Source: Microbotryum silenes-acaulis
Lineage: Eukaryota > Basidiomycota > Microbotryomycetes > Microbotryales > Microbotryaceae
DNA length: 64,000 nucleotides
Direction: 5' to 3'
Assembly: GCA_003665825.1 (NCBI GenBank)
Contig: QPFY01000020.1
Coordinates: 1-64,000, forward strand
A program made the position numbers and the translations under genes. The notes under the pieces are model-generated. The model did no database searches. It was not told the DNA's origin and saw only the letters and a list, made by a program, of their open reading frames with translations. Positions 20,196 to 32,503 of the stretch are shown piece by piece; the first letter of the stretch is position 1; every line of letters begins with the position of its first letter.

Positions 20196-21420
20196 TAATT
20201 CGTTTGTATGACATTGCTTCCACAGCAGAGCTCCGCGTGACACGCAGGATGACGGCGCCGGGCTGGCGCCTGTCACATCAGCCCGGCGTTGTCACGTGAT
20301 GCCGTGCGCTGGCGCTGTTGAATTGCCGGCCGCGGCCCTTGGGCGCGAGGGTAGCGCAGGGAGGCGCAGGGAGCAGGCCCAGTACGGTGCTACCCTGCGC
20401 CTCGAGCGCGCCTGCTGGTCGACCATCTCTTCGTCTCCCTCTGATCAACAGAAATCAACCTCCGCGGGTAACGAGATAACGACATCAAAGCGATCTTACT
20501 ATTGCGACACGTATACGAGCCCGCCGTGCAGCCGTGCAGCCGTGCAAGACCAACCGCATGGTCAGCGCAATGCCGGACGTGACGCTGAGTTCGTCCCACC
20601 ACCACCTCGTGCACAAAGGCGAGCGCGCGGGGCTCGAATCGCGTTCAAACCCTCAAGCCCATAGTTTCAATCCGCGACTACCTTGGCCCTCAGACGGCCG
20701 TGTACACCCGCTGCAAGGCTCGACATTGGGAGTGCGAAAGGATGAAGTTGACTAAACACTTGAGCTCGTGCTGCTCGCAGGGCAACTTGGTGCGGCTGCC
20801 TCCCCATCCCCAGCCCAAGGCTCGGATAGCGGTTAATTGCTCCGTTCAAAAGCATTCGTCTGCAGTGGACCCCACATACTGAACTGTGTGTCAGTATTCC
20901 CATGCACACAGAAGCTAAAGCATTTCGTGAGAACGCTCGGTCGTACAACAACGCGCTGTCCTTCAGTTTGCTCGCTGCTCACGTTAACCAGACTCGATAC
21001 GACCCCCGGTGTTTCGCGTGTTGGGTCGCTTTTATCATCGACCCAGTGCCCGATCCCTGCCGTCAATCAACGCCCAGCCTTTGCCCAAACATAGCTCATC
21101 GACCCCGCTGAGGCCACCGACACTCGACTTGGAACCGACGACGCAGACATTCGCATACAAAGATCTTCTTTGACCAAGCTCGAGTCCATATTGCGTACCG
21201 GCAATCGCTTTGGGATGGAGTTTGCATCGGCCAAAGCTCGCGCAGGGGTACGGTCAAAGAGTGGGTCCTGCGCCTCGGCTTACCACCACGCCTAGACCAA
21301 CGCACCCACAACCTTCCTACGTCAAGCACAGAAGTAGCAATGTTTATCTGCGATTCTGACACCAGCACGGGAGATCGTGGACCGCCAGGCCTGTCGCTCT
21401 CAGGCTCGCGGTCATTGACA
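20196..21420. other. Unassigned sequence
   Basis: No coding region, RNA or clear repeat is supported. Short open frames in it lack any recognisable motif. It may be decayed Helitron or LTR sequence. Confidence 0.4.
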
Positions 21421-22466
21421 TCCAGATGGTCGGCCCAAGTACGAAGTCGTCATCAGCTCGCTCCATCCGTCCGCGATGCCTCTCCGTTACCTACTACTAT
21501 TCGCCGCAGGAGAAGATGGCTTCGTCCCTAACATTCCTCTTTGCGGGTTCAATCAAGCTGGGCCGCCGATCGCCAGAAAACGAGAGCAGATTGAAAACGA
21601 TGTCCAATTGTGCGAGCAAGGTACTTGCCGGTCTCGGTCTGGATGACGAAAACGAATAGGAGGACGAAGACCGCGACGATGAGTATGAAGACGACGAAGA
21701 GAATGTGATAGTGTACGTAAGAGTCTTCGGCTCTTTCTCACATGTTCCGGTCTGTTGAGACGCTAGCACAGACTGACATGGAATGTTTGAACATCTAGGA
21801 CAAAGGTCAAGGAGCCCGGGTCGAGGTGGATCAATCCGAGTCTCCCGTTCCCAATGTACCGCGAACTACTTGAGCGAACGCGACGGCTACTTCTGGATCC
21901 CGCATTGCACCCAGCGTTTCTTCCGCAGCTTCGTAATGGACGGATACTCCCAAGTCGAGATCGATCGACTCTTCTGAATTCGGTTTCATCAAAAACCTAC
22001 GCCTCACCACGGCTCAAGGCCACACTGGCGATGTAAAGGCTTGACCCCGGGTCAAATTCGACGTTCGGTGATTTTGGGCTCGACATTCAAGAATGGCCCG
22101 CGCGAGATCATGCAGCGTTACCAAGATGCGATGGCGTGCGATCAGATCAGATGTGGAAAGCCTTCGCTGTTCATCACGGTGACGTGCAACCCCAAATGGC
22201 TGGAAATCAAGGATGCACTGGGCCCGAACGACAAAGCATGCAAACGTCCGGATCACCTTGCACGAGTGTATGAAGCCAAGTTGAACCGGACCAACTATGC
22301 GACAACGTTTTGGGCACCAAGCTACGGACAGGCCGTTTTGGCAAAACAGAGCATAGTTTCTTTGCTGTACCGCATGTTGTGTGCTTTCACCTCTGGAAAT
22401 CATGTGTCCAAATCTTCGCTACTTGAATTTCCTACTTCCGTGAAATCAACGGGTTCTCACTTGTAA
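21421..22466 (+). pseudogene. Decayed Helitron (Rep/helicase-like N-terminal region)
   Basis: Several frames must be joined, so this is a relic. About 21430-21570 reads LHPSAMPLRYLLLF then GEDGFVPNIPLCGFN, a conserved Helitron stretch. About 21900-21977 gives TQRFFRSFVMDGYSQVE. From 22041 an open frame reads GPREIMQRYQDAMA and GKPSLFITVTCNPKW, the Helitron_like_N signature upstream of the Rep catalytic motifs. The helicase part and termini were not found. Stops lie between the blocks (for example near 21657 and 21975). Confidence 0.75.
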
Positions 22467-22762
22467 AGTCTAATCTTCGGAGTCTGAAAGTTTGAAGCGC
22501 TCGTTCGGTCATTTCAGGTTTTTGAGTGAGGCTACAGACACGCGCAAGTTGCTTGTACAAGCCAAAAGGTGGCATGTAGAAAATAGAGATATACTCAAAC
22601 AATGCTCGGAGAGCGAGCTCTGTAATATACAAGCTGGAAGAGGGGCTCAGGGGGCACTTGAAAAGCGGGCAAGCCTTTCCAGCAAAGACACCATTTGCTC
22701 AGGACTGTGGGATCATCATGTCAAATCAAGACTAATCAGCTTTTTGTAAATCCTGAACAGCA

Positions 22763-25700
22763 TCAGACCGCATAAGCATACCTTTCCAGTACAGCATTTG
22801 CCATTGTCATGCGAGCTCCTTGACTTTCCTTGGCCTCAATCGCGATCATAAACATCGAAGCAGGGTCAAGGCGGCTGGTGCGCGGTTCCAGAAGCTCCCC
22901 ATCACTAGACCGTGCTTGATCTCCCAAGGAAGGGAAGAGCAAAAGCGACTCGGGGGCTGGGATGAGCGGAGGACCGCTTGAAGGGGTTGAGGTGCTGAAG
23001 ATCCGAGCCATAGAGTGGAACTGATTTGCGGAAGAGTCACGAATCAGTCCCACCAGCAAAATAGAAGAGAAGCCGGACTGGTCCCACTCACCATGTCTTC
23101 ATCGGTCTTGTCATCTCCAGCGCACATGCAGAACTCGGTGTCGGCATACTGGTATAAGAGGCGCTGGACGATCTCTCCTTTGTTTGTGTGCGCAGGTCGG
23201 ACTTCCACATTCTTCTTGCCCTGTAGTTTGATGGTGCGGAGCTTTCAGAGAATTGCCAAGACCAGTATTTGAAGTATGTGAAGTGCACTTACCACAAGCA
23301 CATCGATAGGCAAACTCTCTTGCATGCTCTCAAGCATTGCCTGACATTCCTTGGCTGAAGACATACCAGTACAGCAGCAACATAAGTCAGTAATGATTCG
23401 TATCCGTCGAATGAAGATAGGAACGTACCTTGGAAGAGCCCAAACACCGGATCAGCATTGCGGTAGTGAAATGTCACACTGCTTGCCTTCTTCTCCACAA
23501 ACGAGCCTTGTGTGCGAGCCTCATAATCTGTGTCAAAAAAAATCTACACATGAGAAGACTAAGATACAAACCCCATCAAGAGAGTGCTGACATCACTAAC
23601 ATCGGAAGATCCGCAGTACGTCCCGCTTCCAGTCCATGTCCAGATGCTCGGTCAAACTCGTCCACTTCTTCGCTCCCGGCGCTCGGAAGAAGCAACCGTG
23701 CTCCGCCGACATGCCCAGATTCTGGATGTGGCCTAGATGCTGCTCGAGAAAGTCGCCGTCACGACCTGAAATGATGAAGACGACGTTGTCCAGGTCGGCG
23801 GTAAGGATCGGCAGCGACTTGAGCAAGCTTTGAGAAGGGACCGCGTCGGACGGGTTCTTGACGATGGGCGTAAGGGTCCCATCTGCAACCGTATACAAGC
23901 GCTACGATTCAGTCTCAAAGGCCCAGGGGCGAACCCACACGCACTACAGCAGCACTACACTTACCATAGTCAAAGAGCAGAAGGCGCTTCTTCGCACTTT
24001 GGAATCGCAAGACGAGATGATCGACGTCCAGCGGAGGTGTGTTCTGCGAAGCCTGTTCTCCTTGCAATGACTCGAGCAGCTTCAGGATATTCGTGTGGGC
24101 CCAGACCGCGGCTGTTTGACTCGATACGGTCGCATGCAGGGCCGCATGGCGCAGCTCCTTTTCGGCGGTCGACATCGTGAGGCAAGACTCGATCGCATGC
24201 GCGACACCCTACGACACGGAAGGGGAAGGATGAGCCTTCTAAAAACGCACCATATGGCCGCAAGTGGATCCCGGCACTCACGCCAAGGTCCCATGGGTTC
24301 ACTTTGATCGCTTTGTTGAGTTGCGATGACACCCCCGTGAACTCGGAGACGATTAACTGTCCTTTGGCCTCGGCTTGACATAGAATGTACTCCATGCTCG
24401 TGGTGTTCATGCCGTCTCGAATCGACGTGACCAGGGCAACGTCGGCCACGGTGAGAAGTGCAAAGTACTCCTGCACACATGAGACAGATGTTGGAGAGAG
24501 TCGATCAATCAGTGACCGCGGCGAGCCAGATGAGCCCACCGCCCGCCTCGTGACTGTCTTGACTCACATCTCGCTCGATGGTCTGGTGGTAATGATGCAC
24601 GGGCTGGAATTCGAGCGACCCATGAGCGCCATTGATTTGATCGACAAGCTCGGACACTTTCGTTGCGAGCGAAGGAGAGTCGCCGGGGCTGGGCGACGTC
24701 ACTTGTATGAGCACAACCTTGTGCGCCCATTCCGGGTAAGTTTGAAGGAAGCGCTCGAAAGCTCGCAGCTGTGGCGACCGGCGACCCGGAAGTCAGAATC
24801 TTCGTCGAACACGTTTGCTGATTCCTTGGGCTGACATACTTTTGGCAGAACACCCTTGGTGGGGTCAAGCTTATCGCGGCCGACGATAATCTTCTTCCCG
24901 GCGTAAATTCGACGTAGCACCTCGGCTTTTGGCGCGACGCCGGGTGCATGTCTGCCGGATGATACAGCCAAGGAGTTAATATCGCAATCAGTCGCTTGGC
25001 AAGAGCTCTCGACGACGCAACAAGGTCCGTACCGGTCAATTTCAACGTTCTCGACATCGATGCCGATCGGGCAATGCGCTATTCGAGTGATGCTGCCCTT
25101 TGCATCGACCCCACCGGATCCGGCCTCATAGCCCATGACGCGCACGCACGACGAAAGGAAGTGGCGAGCATAAGAGTGGGTCTGGAAGCAGATGAGGTTG
25201 CAGCCGAGCATTCCGTCGAGAAGTGATTCGCGGCCTGGTGCGAGCGAGCATCACGAAGCGACATGTCAGTGCACAATCTAATTGGTAGGACCACGATCCA
25301 GAAAATCGATGGGCAACGCACGAGGAAGGTTCCGGAAATATTCCGAGGAAGGAAATGGGCAATGCAGGAAAAGGGAAATATAAGGCGACGCGTTGGGCAG
25401 CAACTCGCGAAGCATTTGCGGGACGAGCAACAGGTGGTAGTCATGCACCCAGATCTACGGCGCAAACTAAGTCAGTTCGGAAAGTCTCGGCGGCGACAAC
25501 GGATGAACGAGGCGCGGGTCAACTCACCAAGTCCCCAGGCACATACGTCTCGGCGACTTTGCGAGCATAGACGAGGTTTGTTTCGTAATAGCTCTGCCAC
25601 GCCGCATCCTCAGTCTTCTTGTCGAGCGTATCAGACAGGGCGAGGTAGTGAAATATTGGCCACAATTCGGTTTTGCAGTAGCCTTCGTAAAAGTCTGAAC

Positions 25701-26388
25701 TCGTGTGCAAACGAGCCACTCAGAGTGGGTCAGTCGCTTCGATATTCTCAACGCGTCCAACACACGAAAGGAGGATCACGCACCAGAATGGACTTTGTCA
25801 TCGAGCCAAACGGGCACGCATCCAATTGCGGCGTTCGATGTGCCGGCCATGTTGCGCAGACCACGCTCGAGGTCCTTCTTTTCCGTCTCACCGAGCTCAG
25901 CCTGCCTCAGAGTCTCCCCGTCGGCCTTGATCAAGTCATCGGGTCGACCAACAACAACAAGAGGTCCATCGGTCAGGCTCTTAAGCCCCGAGTTGAGTGC
26001 AGCGTGGCCGCGACGAGGATGTAAGACCCAACGGTGCCTCTGCTGCTGCGGCTCAAGGATGTCCAGGGCGGCTGCGTGTAGGGAATCGGGAGATGGCGCG
26101 CGCGACGGAGGGCAAGGCGGGTGGAAAGATGGACGCAGTGACTTGGCGGGCTCGGGGAAGTTGCTCGGCGGTGTCTTGTGGCGTGCAGGAGGTGGCGAGT
26201 GAAGAGCGCGAGTGCGAAGCAAAGGATCGCCCGAGCGCATTTCGAGAGGCGTCTGAGCGCCCGAGGCGAGCAGAGATTCGTCCTTGTCGTCGGCAATGAT
26301 CTGGGCGTCGAATGAGGTCGAATGGGACTTGGTGGGGTGGAGCGTGCAAACGTCTAGGCAAAGCCGGGGATGCGAACATGGCAAACAA
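22763..26388 (-). CDS. TPS2: Trehalose-6-phosphate phosphatase with N-terminal synthase-like domain
   Basis: Multi-exon reverse-strand gene; stop at 22763, start uncertain (ATG 26388 or an upstream exon, with an acceptor at about 26354). N-terminal segment is Ser/Pro-rich with QTPLEMRSGDPLL. The GT20 (synthase-like) domain shows TELWPIFHYL, IWVHDYHLLL, FLHCPFPSSE, CFQTHSYARHF, GRDKLDPTKGV, QPVHHYHQTIER and RDGMNTTSMEY. The phosphatase domain has the HAD nucleophile motif FDYDGTLTP, split by an intron at about 23890-23965, then ISGRDGDFLE, SAEHGCFFR, and GDDKTDEDM with the last exon at 23020-22763. It would dephosphorylate trehalose-6-phosphate in the cytosol and partner Tps1 in the trehalose synthase complex. 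Domain order matches yeast Tps2. It marks the left edge of the gene-rich part. Confidence 0.9.
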
Positions 26389-26845
26389 GGGGCACTACGT
26401 TAAGCCATCGCTTTCAGACCCACACAGTCTAACGAGTGAGCGGCAACGAGGGACTCACAGGGCAACGAGTGAACCACAACGCTGTGAACGCCAGTGTGCA
26501 ACAGCAGGTCAAGGGTCAGCAAACAAGTCGTACTAGCGCCGAGGACTACTGGACAGTTTAAAAGTCATCAATTCCAGCCAGCCCTGTTCAAAGACAGAAT
26601 CCAACAAACGCAGAGCCAACTAAACTAGCTCCTGCCGACTTCGACTCCTCTCTGATCGTGCCTCGGCCGTAGCGCGATGGACGCCGGAGAGAGGAGGAGA
26701 GAGGTGGGGGTGAAGCCGACAGCGCGAAGAGACGAGCTGGGCTGGCAGTGTCGGGTCAGCGAGCAAGGTTGCGCTGCCCTCGTAGCCATGGCTCAGACAC
26801 ACGCGACGCGGCCAGGGCGTAGAGGACAGCCAGGTGACTGAAGCT
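26389..26845. other. Intergenic: TPS2 upstream region
   Basis: No gene recognised. It should hold the TPS2 promoter, and perhaps a first TPS2 exon or the 3' UTR of the unknown gene to the right. Confidence 0.4.
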
Positions 26846-27486
26846 TACATAGTACGACCACTGACAGGCCTCCCACGATGTCCGAGCTCCTCCTGCCACG
26901 TCTGAATGCTGTGCCGCAGTTCCTCGCGAGTCAGGGCGGGCTCGAGATTCTCCGGCTCCCATTCATCCTCGTTCTCGGGCAAATCGTGCAGGGTCACGGG
27001 CGTGGGCCGGCTCGATTTGACTGGTCCATTCAAACCTGAGGCAGCAGGAGGCTTTGAGCTGGCTCGAGGACGCGATGCATCGAGGCGTGTTGGCACTGCG
27101 AGGCGATAGGAAACATCGATTAATGAGCGACGATTGAGGTGCACGCTGCGGTCGGTCGACGACCGCCTCGTCGGAGCGACTTCGCACAAGGAATGCAGGC
27201 CCAACGCGAGGGCCGTTTAGGCTGGTGACGAAGGAGCGAGTAGCACTTACTACCGAGGCTTCTTTGGTCGAGCAGATACGAGCTTGTAGTCGCTCTGTCG
27301 GCAGAGATTGACGAGAAAGAGTGAGGTGGTTGAGCCAGGAAAGAGTTGTGGGGTTAGGGAGCCAGAAGACCGATTGACGCGTTCTAGAGTCGATAAGTTT
27401 CAGTCGGTTGCGTCGGGTGGCGTCACCCGGCGTCACCGCGCGCACGGAGGCGAACGCGCGAGCGAGCCGGTGCGGAGGAGCGGCAT
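26846..27486 (-). CDS. Unknown small protein, possible mitochondrial presequence
   Basis: Unrecognised. The last exon reads SSRPTPVTLHDLPENEDEW then EPALTREELRHSIQTWQEEL and stops at TAA 26848-26846 (GRPVSGRTM). Upstream, an open frame rich in Ala, Arg and Ser (PPHRLARAFASVRAV) looks like a mitochondrial targeting sequence but its ATG is not in the same frame, so at least one intron or a different start is needed. The acidic WEPENLEP segment followed by an amphipathic helix suggests a small assembly factor or membrane-associated protein, which is a guess. Confidence 0.35.
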
Positions 27487-27811
27487 GGGCCAGAGAGAGC
27501 AACGTTAACGGGATGGAGCGCAGCGGCTTTTAAGGAACAGTACGAGGGCTCGGGGGCGAGCCTGAGATCTGTATTTGATGGTGTTCTGTGGTGCAATCTT
27601 GTAAGTAGATGTAGACTTGTGAATATATGTAGATGTAGATAGCTAGCTAGACAAGGTGAGAATCATTTGTTTAGGAGGCGACACAATATTCAAAAAATCA
27701 GAGCTGTGTTACACTAAAAGTACAGGGTAAGATGCTGAACAACAGTGCTGGAGGTAGAAGGTGAAAGAAGAAGAAAAAGTAGTACCGTCCGTCTATGAGG
27801 TTTTGGCGAGT
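27487..27811. other. Intergenic with short TAGATGTAGA repeats
   Basis: Contains AT-rich GTAGATGTAGACTTG-type repeats at about 27600-27650. No gene seen. Confidence 0.45.
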
Positions 27812-30516
27812 CTACAACGCCTTGTCCCGCTTGTAGACGATCCGTCGATGATTCAGCCGCATAAAGTTCCGCTTCATTGCTGAGACCCAGGTGCGGATGT
27901 AGGTCCTGACAGGAAATGACCAAATAAAGAAAGACAGAGCCAAGGCGGCCAGCCTCAGCCGCCGCAAGGAGCTTCGAGTGAACGAGCGACTTCGAGCGGG
28001 ACTCACCATGAGAACAGAATCACCGTCGCAGCCGACACTGGTACAGCGATGATCCAGAAGCTGCCGACGCGACCGATTTAGCGGTCGGGTAGTATCACAA
28101 GTCTCGACTGCGGGCACTTACTAGCTGACATCACCGTCGAGGACGTGGGGAAATCGTTCGAACTGTTTGCGAGCACGAGCTTCCGGGGTCAGACATCGTA
28201 AAGCACGCACTGCGCCGCGCAACGTAAACCTAGAACTTGCGTTCATCCCGAAGTAGCCCGATAGGAACGTCAGAGGGAGGAAGCAACTTGACAGGACGCT
28301 CAGCGCCTGCATGTAACTGTTGGTCTGCTGCGCGCTCATATTACTGGGGATGCGCCGTGTTCAGAAGCAGCATACCGTCAAGAAACGAGTGTGAGTCATT
28401 ACCGACGGCATGACGAATAGTACCAACGAGTCCAAGTCGACTCGACTCACAAGGCGTAAGAGATCAGATTCTCGCTCATGTTCGAAAACAGCTCGAAATC
28501 GCCGAGAACGCGCTCGATGTGATCCAGGACATCGCCGAGGTACAATCGTGCTTGATGCGTGACCCAGCCTCTGCGATTCTTGGCATTCACCGGGTCGGTC
28601 GAATTGTGGTGCAAGGTTGCAGCGTACTTGGCCTCGTCTTGCGTGCGTAAAGAGGAGATGAGAAGCTGAAGTGGTGAGAAGGTCGATTTGAGGAGCAAGA
28701 GCTGCAAACGGATCAGGCAAAGAGGTATGTTGTGTCAGAACGTGAAAAAGCGAGCCAGCCCCGTAAGCTTCACCCTGATCCCGGTCTGTGAGCTGATTCT
28801 TACCTGTGAGCTAAGTATGTGCAACCTTCTGACATCGTCATCGTCCGCATGGGCCAGCACAGTGGCTTCGATACGTGTCAGGCGGTCCCGGAACTCGTCG
28901 ACAATAACGAGAGCATCGTCAACGACAACATCTATCAAGGCCTGCAACACCATAGAGGGCTGTTCCGAGTCCCGAATTAGGTCATCCTGCGACGCCATGC
29001 GATCGAACACTGAGGATACTTGGGGATGAAAGCCCGGGTCCTGACTGAAAGAGATCACCGTCGAGTCGAGCAGGAAGACGCTCAGCTGCTCGACGCTGAT
29101 TCGAACTTTGGCCTCCTTGGTCAGCTCGGCGACGGTCCATCGAGCTGCGCGACGTTCATTCTGCTTCAGTCGGTTCGATTGACTGTGGGCCCTGGGTGAC
29201 TCGAAAAAGGGATCGACCTCGGCCGAGTTCGTGTACACGAGCTGAAGACAGAGAAGAATAGTTAGTTCGGCTTGGATCCTCCGCTCGGTAGTAAGCTCAG
29301 TATACTCCTACTTCATGGCCGTTCTTTGGCCCCACAGGCGAACAGGATTCCAGACGCTCAAACGCCTCATTGAGCGCTAAGACATATTCGGCGTGGCTTA
29401 ACAAGGCATGCTCCTCTATATCGGCTTGTCGAGTGTCATCGACATTGTGGTCGGGCGACCCAATGATATTTTCCTCGTCGAGATGGGATCTGCGCGCGTC
29501 CCGGATAGGACAAGGTGCTGCGGACGAGTCGAAAGGAGCGTCGACCTTTCCGTCCACCTCCTCCAACTCGTTCACGACGTTCTGCATCAGCAGAGAGACG
29601 AAGAGGTGCTGACGGAAGTAATCAGCTTTGCTCCCTAGGCTTGTCCTCGTGGCCGAGGTGCCGTGGTGATGAATCTGCGAGAGCCGTGCGGGATATGAGC
29701 TTTCGTCGGGTGATGCATCGGCAACGTTCGGGACGAACTCGCCATGTCTTCGAGCGAAAGCCGGTGCAAATCGAACTTGACAGCTAGAGGCTTGATTACA
29801 TCCCAGCTCAGCCCATTGACATGGATGTATCGGAGCTTGGATTTGACGGGTCGCGGCTCTTCGAGGAAGGCGCCCAGCGTTAAGTTGTCGAAGACTCGAA
29901 ATTGTACAAACTGGTCGATCAAACAGCAACGTTGTGGAAGAAATGTACAAGGTTCAGATCGGGTCGCTGTCCCCGAATTTAGCATCAAGGACCACTCACG
30001 TCTTTGGCGCAATCAACCACCTGGACCACGCACGGCGCTTGCAATCTGGGCAGGTCAATCCGACGCGCATCAATCCCTGGTGGGCGAGTTTGACATCGTC
30101 CCGACTTTTGGGCGAGCTTCTTGGCGGCAGCGTGGTAACTCGCGCCTGACCACAAATGCGAGGGGCTGGTCAATTCAGTCAAAGCGTTGCGCGACCACGA
30201 GTGGGCCGAGCGAGTGTGGCGACAGATTCAGCAACTCACGGTGATGGGGAAATGAGTCTCTGAGGGGGGACAGGCTCGTCGAGTCCGAGGAGCGGGGATC
30301 CAAGGACATGGTTGCCCCAGTCGACTGTTCCAGCTCGCTGGTGTAGCCGGTGAGCGAGTCTTGGGCCTGGGCCTGGGCCTGACGTTGAGCGAGTTGGTCG
30401 TCGAAGCTGTCGGCACGGCGTTGACGCGGCAACAGCTGTCCGAGCTGGTGACGGCGCCCTCCGCTGCCGATGGCGTGTACGCCGTGGTGAAGCGACAGGA
30501 TCTGCGGAGGGGTCAT
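27812..30516 (-). CDS. CorA-type divalent metal ion transporter
   Basis: Reverse-strand gene with about seven or eight exons; first in-frame ATG of the N-terminal exon is 30516 (MTPPQILSLHHGVH) and the stop is 27814-27812. The N-terminus is Gln/Arg-rich. The cytosolic domain shows RYIHVNGLSWDVIKPLA and FDLHRLSLEDM (about 29,750-29,850), as in CorA where this strand precedes the first helices, then QHLFVSLLMQNVV and a long helical part (VLQALIDVVVDDALVIVDEF; LGDVLDHIERVLGDFE). Near the C-terminus is TM1 with the hallmark GMN motif (FLSGYFGMN, about 28,240) and TM2 (LWIIAVPVSAATVILFSW) followed by a basic tail. It would move Mg2+ or a related ion across the plasma or an internal membrane; GMN alone does not fix the substrate. 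It shares a 255-bp divergent promoter with the SAM carrier. Confidence 0.85.
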
Positions 30517-30771
30517 CGACCCAAGCAACGATGATCTAATCGACTTGGGCTCGAAAAGAGGGGAAGAGCGAAGCAGGGCGACGTTCAAGCATCTCAAATG
30601 TCGAACTCGCGCGTGCGACGCTTGGACCCCTTCTCAACGGTGGTCGGATTACCAAAAAACCGTGTCTTAGCGTGTCAGTACCGTGTCAGACCATGTCTTT
30701 GGCAAAGCTCGGGATGCGCGATTGCGACCGGGCCCACGCGCCATCTTGCTCCGCCCTCACGTGATCTCGCC

Positions 30772-32266
30772 ATGGCCGACTCTGCCGTTCCGGTTCTCTC
30801 GGCCGGCGCACCCACAACACGGTCAACATCGCCATCAGGAACAAAAGACTCGAGCAGGGTCCTCAGCACAGCCTCCAGTGCACTCATAGCCGGTGGACTA
30901 GCCGGCACGGCGGTCGACACGCTCTTCTTCCCGATCGACACGCTCAAAACCCGCGCTCAGTCGCAACAGGGGTTCTTCGCTTCCGGAGGTTTTACAGGCG
31001 TATACCGTGGGCTCAGCAGTGCAGTGATAGGCAGTGCTCCGGGTGGTGGGCTTTTACATACGGCTCGTCTCGGCCTCTATGAAACGTGGCGGCTGACTAC
31101 GACCTATCTCTGCTTGCCTCGTCGTCTCAACCCACATGTTGGCCTGCATCTACAACGCATTGAAAACTTTCGAACACAGCCTCGGCGTTTTTCACGACGT
31201 ATGAAACGCTCAAGACCCGGCTGCCGGCGTGGATTCCTCAACTCGGGACCGATGAATACGCACCAGCGTTGCACATGCTCTCGGCGAGCGGAGGCGAGGT
31301 TGTCAGTTCCCCCTCCACTGTATCCTTCTCGCGCCAGCATTCGCCATCTCACCACCCAGAAGCATGGGTTTCTATGGCAGCAACGATAGCTTGCTGCCCC
31401 TGCCGCGACCGAAAAGTCGCGGCACGGATGCGCAGCCTGATGCCACGCAGCTGGCACCACCTTGCTCATCTTTGAGTTCCCCACTTTCCCGTCTGCAGGC
31501 GGCGTGTATGATCCGAGTACCAACCGAAGTTGTGAAGCAACGGTCCCAGACTTCCACCCTGCCGACCTCGGGCTGGCCAATAGCTCGATCGATTTGGACT
31601 ACATCAGGTCTGAGCGGATTTTACAGAGGATTTGGATCGACCGTCGCCAGAGAGGTTCGCCATCCCTCCTCCTAAGACTCGCAGATGATAAAGGCGAACT
31701 TTCAACTGTCCTGATGCTTTACCTTCCATGCAGATTCCATTCACGTGCCTTCAGTTCCCAATGTACGAGCGTATGAAACTTGTTCTTGCCCGCCGGAGAA
31801 CCGCCTCGGGCAAAGCCTCGGACCTGCCATCGATCGAAGCTGCAGCGTGCGGGAGTGTTGCTGGCGGTATCTCGGCAGCTCTGACCACGCCCTTGGATGT
31901 ATGCAAGACGAGGATTATGCTGAGCGGTCGCTCGGCGTCCACTTTGGTAAGCTCGCTCGCACGATGACCGATGTCGATCCATGTGCTGGCGCGACTCAAC
32001 ACTCGGCTTCGTCGGCGCTTCACGCGACGGTGCACCTGCAGGATACAGCCACGGTCCGACAATACCCCTCTTCAATGCTGAAGACCTTCGGTATCATATG
32101 GAGAGAAGAAGGTGTCAGGGTGCTGTTCTCAGGCCTTGCCCCTCGAGTGGCTTGGATCTCAATGGGCGGGGCCGTCTTCTTGGGGACGTTCGAAGCGGTC
32201 CAGAAGGCGATTGATGGGACAATACCGAGCACCGGGTCGCCTCAAGACTGCAATGCGCAACTCTGA
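30772..32266 (+). CDS. PET8: Mitochondrial S-adenosylmethionine carrier
   Basis: Starts at ATG 30772 ([10 protein letters not shown]) and ends TGA 32264-32266, with several introns. Three mitochondrial-carrier repeats each keep the PxD/ExxK signature: [12 protein letters not shown] (about residue 55), [11 protein letters not shown] (about 31,525) and [11 protein letters not shown] (about 31,890). The residues around them (VPTEVVKQR, TPLDVxKTRIML) and [20 protein letters not shown] are typical of the SAM carrier (yeast Pet8, human SLC25A26), which exchanges cytosolic SAM for matrix S-adenosylhomocysteine in the inner membrane. A weak-looking stretch around 31,100-31,320 is intronic apart from a short exon reading [20 protein letters not shown] in another frame. 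Confidence 0.85.
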
Positions 32267-32503
32267 AATGACCAGGCTATAGAGATATGTGTCCCGACTT
32301 TGGCCGTGACGATGCGCGTAGCCTTCTTCATCGTGACCACACTTGCTTTGAATGCTCCGCGCAGGTTTGGCGCCTCAAATATCCACAGAAAACAATTGTC
32401 TACCATTGCAATCCTTGAAGGCACGCCGTAGACCCTGTACCTAACCCTTCTCCTGTCCTCTAATGTCCGGTCTCCTCGAGTTTCCATAGACCGAGCTGTG
32501 TTT

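Noticed and set aside
30598..31389. SAM carrier starting at 30598
   Set aside because: The frame is open upstream, but ATG 30772 follows a normal leader and gives a carrier of family length.
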